A stretch of DNA of 64,000 nucleotides from Candidatus Omnitrophota bacterium (GTDB lineage Bacteria; Omnitrophota; Gorgyraeia; Pluralincolimonadales; Pluralincolimonadaceae), in NCBI GenBank assembly GCA_041653595.1, contig JBAZFB010000001.1:121651-185650 (forward strand). Reading direction: 5' to 3'. Below the pieces are notes generated by a model that had not been told where the DNA came from, did not search any database, and saw nothing but the letters and a program-made list of their open reading frames with translations. The position numbers and the translations under genes are program-made. Of the stretch, positions 1-6,483 are shown piece after piece (within the stretch, counting starts at the first letter, position 1; every line of letters begins with the position of its first letter).

Positions 1-677
1 AGCGTCCCGGCTTCTTTGGCATCTACCCCCTGGCATTTCTTTATTTGCTCGGCCAGGAGTTCGGCGTTAAGGCTGATAGTGCTCAGGGGATTCCTTACCG
101 CGTGCGCTATCTGGGACGACATCAGCCCCATGGCCGCGAGCTGTTCGGCATTGACGAGCTGGCGGTGCATCCGCCTCTCCCTTTCCGAGAGATACCCCAT
201 AGTGACTGCCAGGAGCAAGAGGAATCCCGCGCGCAGCGAGATATCGGTCCAATGGATCTTTATCAGGCAGTCCGGACAGGAAAAGATGTAGACGCCCGAG
301 ACGAGCAGGGCTATTCCGATACTGGCAAAGAGGCCGTAATAAAAAGAATGTATGGCGGCGAGGAGGAAAAATCCCAAAGTGAAGGTCGAATTGAGCCCGC
401 CGGTCATCGGCACGACCACGCTGAGGAAGATGAGATCGACGAGCAGCTCAAAGAAATATATCTTGGGGGCCTTGTCGGCGAACTTGAATACGCACAAGTA
501 CAGCGCGAGATTGTAAACGAAGTAGATCCCGATAATGACGAGGAATAAGAGCTTGGCGCCGGGGGGCATAGGATGGTACAGCCCCCAGATCATCGCGCCG
601 AAGACCGCCAATAACTTGACCAGCGCGAAAGCGAAATCCGTCGGGTCGATATTAAAGATATGCCTCTCCGGTCTCAT
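1..677 (-). CDS. membrane sensor histidine kinase, N-terminal part (runs off left edge)
   Basis: The minus strand is open from an ATG at 675-677 to the window edge, giving about 225 residues. The first ~165 residues are strongly hydrophobic and hold roughly six membrane segments. A short linker (SERERRMHRQ) then leads into a HisKA dimerisation helix with H-box AHAVRNPLSTISLNAELL, whose His is the expected phospho-acceptor. The ATPase domain lies outside the window. The ATG overlaps the stop of the debranching enzyme gene (ATGA), so the two are probably translationally coupled. The input signal is unknown. No periplasmic sensor domain is visible, so the membrane bundle itself may sense. Confidence 0.85.
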   Translation of the reverse strand, partial: MRPERHIFNIDPTDFAFALVKLLAVFGAMIWGLYHPMPPGAKLLFLVIIGIYFVYNLALYLCVFKFADKAPKIYFFELLVDLIFLSVVVPMTGGLNSTFTLGFFLLAAIHSFYYGLFASIGIALLVSGVYIFSCPDCLIKIHWTDISLRAGFLLLLAVTMGYLSERERRMHRQLVNAEQLAAMGLMSSQIAHAVRNPLSTISLNAELLAEQIKKCQGVDAKEAGT

Positions 678-2686
678 TGCAGCTCTTCCTTATATACCCT
701 CAATATCTCGGCCACGCTCCACGCCTGCGATATTGCGCCCTTCGGGTTATAGGGCGGGTCGCCGTCAAAGATCTCGGATACCGTTCCGAGGCCGGCGTCT
801 TTGATGTGTTCCGCGAGGGGAGCTAAAAATCTCCTCGCCTCCTGCCGCGTGTTCTTATTCCTGCCGTAGACGTTAAGGTAGGCGGAGATAAAGTGCCCCA
901 ACAGCCACGGCCAGACCGTGCCCTGATGGTAACAGGCGTCGCGCATGCGCTGGTCCCCGGAATATACGCCGCGGTAATTCCTGTCTTTCGGCGATAGGGA
1001 ACGAAGGCCGTAAGGCGTAAGGAGCTCTTTCCCCACCACATCGATGACCCTTTTTTCCTTCTCTTTCCCGATCAGCCGGTACGGGAGGCTGAGGGCGAAT
1101 ATCTGGTTGGGGCGGAGCGAGGCGTCCGGCCCTCCTTCATTGACGCAGTCATACAGGTAGCCCCCTGCCTCGTTCCAAAAGGTTATCTCAAAACTCTTCT
1201 TCGTAAGGTGGGCGAGCCGCGCGCACTCGTGGCGGTATTTGAGATCAAGCTTCTCGCAGATATCTTCCATTATCTTCAGGGCGTTGTACCAGAGGGCATT
1301 GACCTCGACGGCTTTCCCGTTCCTGGGCGTCACCACCCATCCGCCTATCTTCGCGTCCATCCATGTCAGCTGCGCGTCCGGGTCTTCGGTGGCGACCAGT
1401 CCGTCCTTGTCCATCTTTATGCCGTAACGCGTCCCGTTTATGTAGAACTGGATTATCTCTTCGAGGCAGTCGAGCATATTTGATTCGATGAAATCATAAT
1501 CATTGGTATATTCGAGGAATTTGTGTATCGCCCAGAAGAACCACAGGGACGAATCGACGCTGTTATATTCGGGCTCTTTCGCCTTCTCCGGGAACCTGTT
1601 GGGAATCATCCCTTCGTCGCAATGTTTCGCGAACGTCAGCAGGATATCCTTCGCCTCGTCGTACCTGCCCAGGGTGAGGGTCAGGCCGGGAAGCGATATA
1701 AGGGCGTCCCTGCCCCAATCCCAGAACCAGTGGTAGCCCGCGACTATCGTCGGCAGGCCGTCCGGCCTCTTTATCAGGAACGAGTCTGACGCGTTCGCCA
1801 GGCGCACGGCGAAATTGTCCTTCAAGTTGACCGCGGCGGAGATCTCGCTGTGCCGCAGGACCTCGCTCGACTCGAGGACCTCGAGCGACCGCATCTTGCG
1901 CCCCTCGGTCGAGGCGACGATGTAAGCCTTGTCCCCTTCCTTGACCAGGAAGCCGAGCTCCCCGGGGCTGTAGAGGTCCTCGTGATATTCGAGGCCCCTC
2001 TCCTTTTCGCGCTGGTACTCGAAGGACTTGTACCAATATCCCGTCCGCTCGAACCTGTCGGCGTTGTTGGCCAGGTAAATTATCGGCGACTCGCCGTACG
2101 GCTTCATCTTGATATATCCTTCCAGGCACTCGACCGACTTGTCGAAACCCGAGTTCTCCATCGATACCCAGTGGTAATCTCGCGCGGCGATAAGCGGCTG
2201 CAGCAATAGCTCGAGATAACCCGGCGATTTCAGCACCTTATAAGTGATAACGGTCGTGTTCTCGCCGTGGACCATGAAGACAGCTTTCTCTATGGTCACA
2301 TCCCCGGCCTTGTAGGTGAATACAGGGAACGGGTCCAGCCTGAACTCCTCGAGATACCTGTAGCCTTCGGGATGGATTATGCCGCCGGGGTAATTGCTGC
2401 AGGAGAGGTTATACCGGCTGCCGTCTTTCAGCACAAGGGTCTCTTCAAGCTTTGACAGGACTACCATGCGCGCGAGCGAAGGCCCTACCGCGGCCACGAG
2501 CAATCCGTGATAACGGCGGGTATTAGTCCCGATTATGGTCGATGACGCGTAGCCTCCGAGGCCGTTCGTCTCGATCCATTCCCTGGATGAGGCGGCCTGG
2601 AAATCGCCGCACACTTCCTTCCCGAAACGGATGACTTCGTCTGTCGCCGGGGATGCTTCCCTTACCGCGTCCTTCGTCATTATCAT
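674..2686 (-). CDS. glycogen debranching enzyme (amylo-alpha-1,6-glucosidase, GDE_N/GDE_C type)
   Basis: This 670-residue protein has the two-domain architecture of archaeal/bacterial-type debranching enzymes (GH133-like). The N-terminal beta domain carries the typical opening REWIETNGLGGYASSTI and NTRRYHGLLVA at about residues 35-68. The C-terminal (alpha/alpha)6 domain contains WFWDWGRDALISLPGL near residue 325 and GGWVVTPRNGKAVEVNALWY further on. The family hydrolyses alpha-1,6 branches of glycogen or maltodextrins in the cytoplasm; no signal peptide is seen. It follows the bifunctional nuclease gene by one base and overlaps the downstream histidine kinase start, so the three form one operon. 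Family assignment is firm; the exact substrate is inferred. Confidence 0.93.
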   Translation of the reverse strand: MIMTKDAVREASPATDEVIRFGKEVCGDFQAASSREWIETNGLGGYASSTIIGTNTRRYHGLLVAAVGPSLARMVVLSKLEETLVLKDGSRYNLSCSNYPGGIIHPEGYRYLEEFRLDPFPVFTYKAGDVTIEKAVFMVHGENTTVITYKVLKSPGYLELLLQPLIAARDYHWVSMENSGFDKSVECLEGYIKMKPYGESPIIYLANNADRFERTGYWYKSFEYQREKERGLEYHEDLYSPGELGFLVKEGDKAYIVASTEGRKMRSLEVLESSEVLRHSEISAAVNLKDNFAVRLANASDSFLIKRPDGLPTIVAGYHWFWDWGRDALISLPGLTLTLGRYDEAKDILLTFAKHCDEGMIPNRFPEKAKEPEYNSVDSSLWFFWAIHKFLEYTNDYDFIESNMLDCLEEIIQFYINGTRYGIKMDKDGLVATEDPDAQLTWMDAKIGGWVVTPRNGKAVEVNALWYNALKIMEDICEKLDLKYRHECARLAHLTKKSFEITFWNEAGGYLYDCVNEGGPDASLRPNQIFALSLPYRLIGKEKEKRVIDVVGKELLTPYGLRSLSPKDRNYRGVYSGDQRMRDACYHQGTVWPWLLGHFISAYLNVYGRNKNTRQEARRFLAPLAEHIKDAGLGTVSEIFDGDPPYNPKGAISQAWSVAEILRVYKEELQ

Positions 2687-2687
2687 C

Positions 2688-3203
2688 CTATTCCAGCCCG
2701 CCTTTCGTCTTCCCGCCCTCGGCGTCCAGCTTCCTGAAGAACTCTTCCGGCCGCAGGTTCTCTATCTCTTTCTCGAAATTCTTCACCTCGTCTTCGCTTA
2801 TGGGCTTGTTTATGACCGGGCAGAGTTCGAGCACCTTCTCATCGATAAATACCGGCGCGCCGGTCCTCACGGCCAAGGCTATGGCGTCGGACGGCCGCGA
2901 ATCTATCTCCAGGGTCTTATCACCCTGTTTCAGTATGACGGTGGCGTAATAGGCGTTGTCCTTCAAGTCGCTTATGATGACCTTCTCGATCGAGCCGCCG
3001 AGCGCCTTGATGAGGTTTACGGTAAGGTCGTGCGTCAGCGGCCTTTTGAATTTCCCTCCCTCGAGGACCATCACGATCGATGTCCCCTCGCTCACGCCTA
3101 TCCAGATGGGTATCAGCCTCGAGCCGTCCACCTCTTCCAGGGTGACGACATACTGCGCTAATGGAGGGATAAATATCAACGAGTAGATCTTGGCGAGTTT
3201 CAT
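2688..3203 (-). CDS. bifunctional nuclease family protein (DUF151/BFN)
   Basis: This 171-residue protein matches the BFN/DUF151 family along its length. It opens with MKLAKIYSLIFIPPLAQYVV, then has LEEVDGSRLIPIWIGVSEG and DLTVNLIKALGG, and the SRPSDAIALAVRTGAPVFI segment typical of the family. The C-terminus is a charged UVR-like tail (residues ~140-171). Plant and Thermotoga members have RNase/DNase or unknown activity; the role here is not established. It is the first gene of the bfn / debranching enzyme / histidine kinase operon. An AGGAG ribosome site lies before the ATG. A RAYT inverted repeat lies 40 bases upstream and may have separated the gene from its original upstream context. Confidence 0.88.
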   Translation of the reverse strand: MKLAKIYSLIFIPPLAQYVVTLEEVDGSRLIPIWIGVSEGTSIVMVLEGGKFKRPLTHDLTVNLIKALGGSIEKVIISDLKDNAYYATVILKQGDKTLEIDSRPSDAIALAVRTGAPVFIDEKVLELCPVINKPISEDEVKNFEKEIENLRPEEFFRKLDAEGGKTKGGLE

Positions 3204-3242
3204 TCCGCGCTCTCCTGCTACAATATTAGACCATACCCTCTA

Positions 3243-3280
3243 TCTAGGGACGGTTCTTGAGCCAATCGGAGAAGTGTCCC
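3243..3280. repeat. left 38-bp inverted repeat of the RAYT element
   Basis: This 38-bp arm is the reverse complement of 3835-3872 with a single G/A difference. It contains TAGGGACGGTTCTTGAGC near its outer end and GTGTCCC at its inner end. It lies between the start of the bifunctional nuclease gene and the transposase. Confidence 0.9.
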
Positions 3281-3351
3281 CTATTAATATTAAAAATTTC
3301 TGAAAGAAAATCCCTTTTTCTTGCGTCTATTATATAACAAGGAGGTTTAAG

Positions 3352-3834
3352 ATGCCAAGGAGCGCAAGAGTATTTATAGAAAATGCCTGCTATCATATTA
3401 TAGCAAGGGGAAACCAAAAACAAGAGGTTTTCTTTGAGACAGTTGACTACGAAAAATATCTTCAACTGCTGAAAAAGTACAAAACAAAATACCATTTTAA
3501 ACTCTACGGTTACTGCCTTATGAATAATCATGTACATATGGTGATAGACCCCGGGAAACCACGAGAAATATCCAAAGCCATACAGGGACTGAATTTATCT
3601 TATTCGATATGGTTCAACGCAAAATATGACAAAATCGGGCATCTTTGGCAGGACCGTTTTAAGAGTATGGTTATTGAAAAAAATGATTATCTTATTACCT
3701 GTATCAACTATATTGAGGCCAACCCCGTCAGGGGAAACATAGTAAACAGCCCTTTGGATTATCTTTGGAGTAGCTATAAAGAAAGAATCTTCGATATAAA
3801 AAATGGGGTTTTAGATGTACCAGAATTATTTTGA
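3352..3834 (+). CDS. REP-associated tyrosine transposase (RAYT, Y1_Tnp / IS200-like)
   Basis: The 160-residue protein belongs to the HUH single-strand transposase superfamily. It opens with MPRSARVFIENACYHIIARG, has the metal-binding motif NNHVHMVI near residue 62, and carries YIEANPVRGN near residue 122 with the tyrosine expected to be the nucleophile. The W-Q-D-R-F segment GHLWQDRFKSM is typical of RAYTs. It lacks the long C-terminal extension of many relatives. A strong AGGAGG site precedes the ATG. Low GC and A-rich codons set it apart from all neighbours. Family members cut and move REP/REPIN hairpins, and the flanking inverted repeats are the likely substrates. Confidence 0.92.
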   Translation: MPRSARVFIENACYHIIARGNQKQEVFFETVDYEKYLQLLKKYKTKYHFKLYGYCLMNNHVHMVIDPGKPREISKAIQGLNLSYSIWFNAKYDKIGHLWQDRFKSMVIEKNDYLITCINYIEANPVRGNIVNSPLDYLWSSYKERIFDIKNGVLDVPELF

Positions 3835-3872
3835 GGGACATTTCTCCGATTGGCTCAAGAACCGTCCCTAGA
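3835..3872. repeat. right 38-bp inverted repeat of the RAYT element
   Basis: This is the partner of 3243-3280 (37 of 38 positions). It begins right after the transposase TGA and ends beyond the TAG that terminates the converging rRNA methyltransferase gene at 3868-3870, so the repeat overlaps that gene's last codon. Confidence 0.9.
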
Positions 3873-5034
3873 GCATCTCAAGGACTAAACATTTGAGGTA
3901 ATTCGATTCGGGGAAGTTCAGGAGGATAGGGTGGTCGGCGGGCTGGATGCGTTTCTCTATGAGGCGCGCGCGCCTGCGCGATTCGGACAAAGCCTCCGCC
4001 AGGATGTCCATGAATTGCCCTTCCGAAAGGTTGTAAGAACACGAGCAGGTCATAAGGTGCCCGCCTTTTTTCAGTAATTTCATAGCCCTGAAATTTATGT
4101 CTATATAACCGCGCGCCGCGGCCTGTATATCTTTCTTTGACTTCGCGAACGCCGGCGGATCGAGAACTATGAAGTCGAACTGCCTTTCTTCTTTCTGGAA
4201 TGATTTTAATGTCTCGGAGACCTTCCCCTCGACTGTTTCGATTTTCGTGAGGCCGTTAAGTTCGGCGTTCTCCTTTAATCCCCGGAGCGCAGGACCCGAG
4301 GAATCGACGGCGGTCACCTCGCCGGCCGATAGCGCCATATGCAGGGAGAAGAGGCCCTGGTATGAGAAACAATCGAGCGCCTTGCCCCTGGAGTATTTTT
4401 CCGAGGCGATGTGGTTCTCGCGCTGGTCGAGGTACGCGCCGGTCTTCTGGCCGCTCATTATATCGACAAGATATTTTATATTACCCTCGCGGACCACTGC
4501 CTTCTCAGGCGGCCTGCCATAGAGGACCTCTTTCTTCTCTTCGAGGCCTTCGAACTTCCTCATAGCCGAATCGTTCCTCGCGACTATAGACGCCGGCTTA
4601 AGCAGGTCCTTCAGGCCGTCAACGATCGTATCTTTTATATTGTCCATGCCGAGGCATAACGTCTGTATGGACAGGTGCTCGCCGTATTTATCCACAATGA
4701 GCGAGGGGAGGCCGTCGGCCTCGGAATGGGCGATGCGGTACGCGTCGGCGTCCTTTACGGTCTTCTTCCTGTACTCTATGCATCCGGAAAGCCGGCTGCG
4801 CCAGAACCCCGCGTCGACCGGCACGTCATCGTAAGTGATTATTCGCAGGGCGATCTTCGACCTTTCATTATAAAAGGCCTTGGCAATGAATTTGCCGCTG
4901 TTGTCCAGGACTGAGATTATCGAACCGGAGAGGGAAGGATCATTTCTTTCGAGATCATCCTTATATATCCACGGGTGGCCGGTGCGGAACCATGCCGCGC
5001 CTTTCCTTGTGATTCTCAGGGACGGGGTTTGCAT
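3868..5034 (-). CDS. rlmI: class I SAM-dependent rRNA methyltransferase (RlmI-like, PUA + Rossmann MTase)
   Basis: This 388-residue protein has an N-terminal PUA domain (ITRKGAAWFRTGHPWIYKDDLE, residues ~8-30). A SAM-binding fold follows, with motif I ALDCFSYQGLFSLHMAL (~225), motif IV FIVLDPPAFAKSKK (~285) and catalytic cysteines in MTCSCSY (~333). E. coli RlmI methylates C1962 of 23S rRNA at C5; the same target is inferred here. A -35/-10 pair lies directly upstream with only six bases between the -10 and the ATG, so the mRNA may be leaderless. The stop codon TAG lies in the inverted repeat of the RAYT element, so the final residues may have been altered by the insertion. Confidence 0.9.
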   Translation of the reverse strand: MQTPSLRITRKGAAWFRTGHPWIYKDDLERNDPSLSGSIISVLDNSGKFIAKAFYNERSKIALRIITYDDVPVDAGFWRSRLSGCIEYRKKTVKDADAYRIAHSEADGLPSLIVDKYGEHLSIQTLCLGMDNIKDTIVDGLKDLLKPASIVARNDSAMRKFEGLEEKKEVLYGRPPEKAVVREGNIKYLVDIMSGQKTGAYLDQRENHIASEKYSRGKALDCFSYQGLFSLHMALSAGEVTAVDSSGPALRGLKENAELNGLTKIETVEGKVSETLKSFQKEERQFDFIVLDPPAFAKSKKDIQAAARGYIDINFRAMKLLKKGGHLMTCSCSYNLSEGQFMDILAEALSESRRRARLIEKRIQPADHPILLNFPESNYLKCLVLEML

Positions 5035-5040
5035 AGAATG

Positions 5041-5070
5041 ATTCTAACAGGCGATATGCTTGCGTGTCAA
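5041..5070 (-). promoter_or_regulatory. sigma70-type promoter of the rlmI-like gene, candidate leaderless start
   Basis: On the minus strand the -35 TTGACA (5065-5070) and -10 TAGAAT (5041-5046) are 18 bases apart. Only six bases separate the -10 from the ATG at 5034, so transcription should begin at or next to the start codon. There is no Shine-Dalgarno. Confidence 0.65.
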
Positions 5071-5073
5071 TTG

Positions 5074-5082
5074 TGATATAAT
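5074..5082 (+). promoter_or_regulatory. extended -10 promoter of the MFS gene, candidate leaderless start
   Basis: TGATATAAT (TGn + perfect TATAAT at 5077-5082) lies nine bases before the ATG at 5092. No good -35 and no Shine-Dalgarno are seen. It is divergent to the rlmI promoter in the same 57-bp gap. Confidence 0.55.
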
Positions 5083-5091
5083 ATCGCCGAT

Positions 5092-6399
5092 ATGGAAAAG
5101 AAAGGGAAGATAAGGCAAAGCCTCAGGAATTCCTTCATAGACGGCGCATTCTGCTCGGCGATGATAGGTTTTGTCGACCAGTATATAACGCCGTTCGCGG
5201 TCGCGCTTAAGGCGACGAGCGAGCAGATAGGCATGCTTACCGCTTTCCCGAACCTCGTCGCTTCCCTGATACAGCTCAAATCGGCGGACGTTACCGAACA
5301 CCTCAAGAGCCGCATGAGGATAATAAGGATATTCGTATTCTTCCACGCCTTTATGTTCCTCCCTATCCTGCTTATACCGCTCATTTTCACCACTAACAGG
5401 GCGGGATGGCTTATCGTCTTTGTCACAATGGCGGCCTCTTTCAACGCGTTCCCGGGCCCGGCATGGACGAGCCTGATGGCCGACCATCTTCCCGCGCGCA
5501 GCAGGGGAAAGTATTTCGGCTGGAGGAACAGGCTGTTGGGCATGATCACCGTGGCGTGCGCGATTCTCGCGGGTTTTATCCTCAATATCTTCGGCAAGGA
5601 TAAGCTCTACGGTTTCATGGTGATACTCGGGCTTGCTTTTGTGTCGCGGTTCATATCCTGGTATTTCCTGAGCAAGATGTACGAGCCGCCGATAAAGGTC
5701 ACGAGCGAGCACTATTTCACGTTCTGGGATTTCATAAAAAGGACGAAACAATCGAATTTCGCGAAGTTCGTCATATATGTCGCGAGCATCAGCTTCGCCC
5801 AAAATATCTCGGGGCCGTTCTTTGCGGTATATATGATCAGGGACCTCAATTTAAGTTACGGCATGTACACCATCATAGTGACGTCCTCGACCATAGCGAC
5901 CCTGCTTACCATGGGGATATGGGGAAGGCATGCCGACGTGGTCGGCAACATGAAGGTCATAAGGCTCACGTCGTTCTTCATACCGGTCATCCCGGTCTTA
6001 TGGCTCTTTTCGCATAATGTCTACTATCTTATAATAATCCAGCTGTTTGCCGGATATGTCTGGGCCGGATTCAACCTCTCGATATTTAATTTCGTATATG
6101 ACGCGGTCACGCCGGAGAAGAGGACGCGCTGCGTCTCGTATTTTAACGTCATAAACGGGATGGCGATATGCTGCGGCGCCTTACTGGGAGGTTTCCTCGC
6201 AAAGAGCCTGCCGCCGATATTCGGTTACCGGCTGCTGACCTTATTTTTGCTTTCGGGCGTCCTGCGGGCCGTATTTTCCGCGACTATACTTCCTATGGTA
6301 AAGGAGGTCAGGCGCGTGGAAAAGATCAGCAGCCTCGACCTCTTCTTCAGCATCACCCGGCTGCGGCCGATAGAGGTAGAAGGCGAAAAAGATATTTAG
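5092..6399 (+). CDS. major facilitator superfamily transporter
   Basis: This 435-residue inner-membrane protein has about 12 hydrophobic segments in two halves. The linker around KSRMRIIRIF (residues ~70) and the GIWGRHADVVGNMKVIRLT loop after TM8 are MFS-like A-motif remnants. The middle loop (residues ~200-230) is short. No substrate can be read from the sequence; distant relatives are annotated as sugar or drug transporters. It is a single-gene unit divergent from the rlmI-like gene. Its stop codon TAG coincides with the outer edge of a REP-like palindrome at 6398-6483, so the last residues may have been set by that insertion. Confidence 0.85.
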   Translation: MEKKGKIRQSLRNSFIDGAFCSAMIGFVDQYITPFAVALKATSEQIGMLTAFPNLVASLIQLKSADVTEHLKSRMRIIRIFVFFHAFMFLPILLIPLIFTTNRAGWLIVFVTMAASFNAFPGPAWTSLMADHLPARSRGKYFGWRNRLLGMITVACAILAGFILNIFGKDKLYGFMVILGLAFVSRFISWYFLSKMYEPPIKVTSEHYFTFWDFIKRTKQSNFAKFVIYVASISFAQNISGPFFAVYMIRDLNLSYGMYTIIVTSSTIATLLTMGIWGRHADVVGNMKVIRLTSFFIPVIPVLWLFSHNVYYLIIIQLFAGYVWAGFNLSIFNFVYDAVTPEKRTRCVSYFNVINGMAICCGALLGGFLAKSLPPIFGYRLLTLFLLSGVLRAVFSATILPMVKEVRRVEKISSLDLFFSITRLRPIEVEGEKDI

Positions 6400-6483
6400 G
6401 GACGGTTCTTGAGCTAATCGGAAAAGTGTCCCCCATCCAAATACTAAGGGGACACTTTTAGCTTTGGCTCAAGAACCGTCCCT
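6398..6483. repeat. gene-less REP-like palindrome related to the RAYT inverted repeats
   Basis: Two arms (about 6398-6434 and 6446-6483) form an imperfect palindrome. Both outer ends carry AGGGACGGTTCTTGAGC and both inner ends AAAAGTGTCCCC, the same sequences as the 38-bp repeats around the transposase at 3.2-3.9 kb. The arms differ from each other at about five positions in the middle. The unit sits between two convergent genes and supplies the stop of the MFS gene as well as the final codons and stop of the GH116 gene. Confidence 0.88.

Larger units (their letters stand above)
3243..3872 (+). mobile_element. RAYT element: Y1 transposase flanked by 38-bp inverted repeats
   Basis: A 630-bp unit consists of a REP-associated-type tyrosine transposase gene bracketed by near-perfect inverted repeats. 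The inside is clearly AT-richer than its neighbours, suggesting recent arrival. The right arm starts at the base after the transposase stop codon, and its outer end supplies the TAG stop of the convergent methyltransferase gene. A related gene-less copy occurs at 6398-6483, as expected if this transposase mobilises REP-like palindromes. No target-site duplication is obvious, in line with HUH enzymes, which usually make none. Confidence 0.82.

Noticed and set aside
1563..2129. Long antisense and alternate-frame ORFs such as this Arg/Gly-rich one
   Set aside because: It is a frame shadow of the debranching enzyme gene with low-complexity R/G/P composition and no ribosome site. Many similar shadows across the window were dropped for the same reason.
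3244..3537. Minus-strand ORF across the RAYT left repeat
   Set aside because: It is antisense to the transposase, has no recognisable domain and depends on the inverted repeat sequence.
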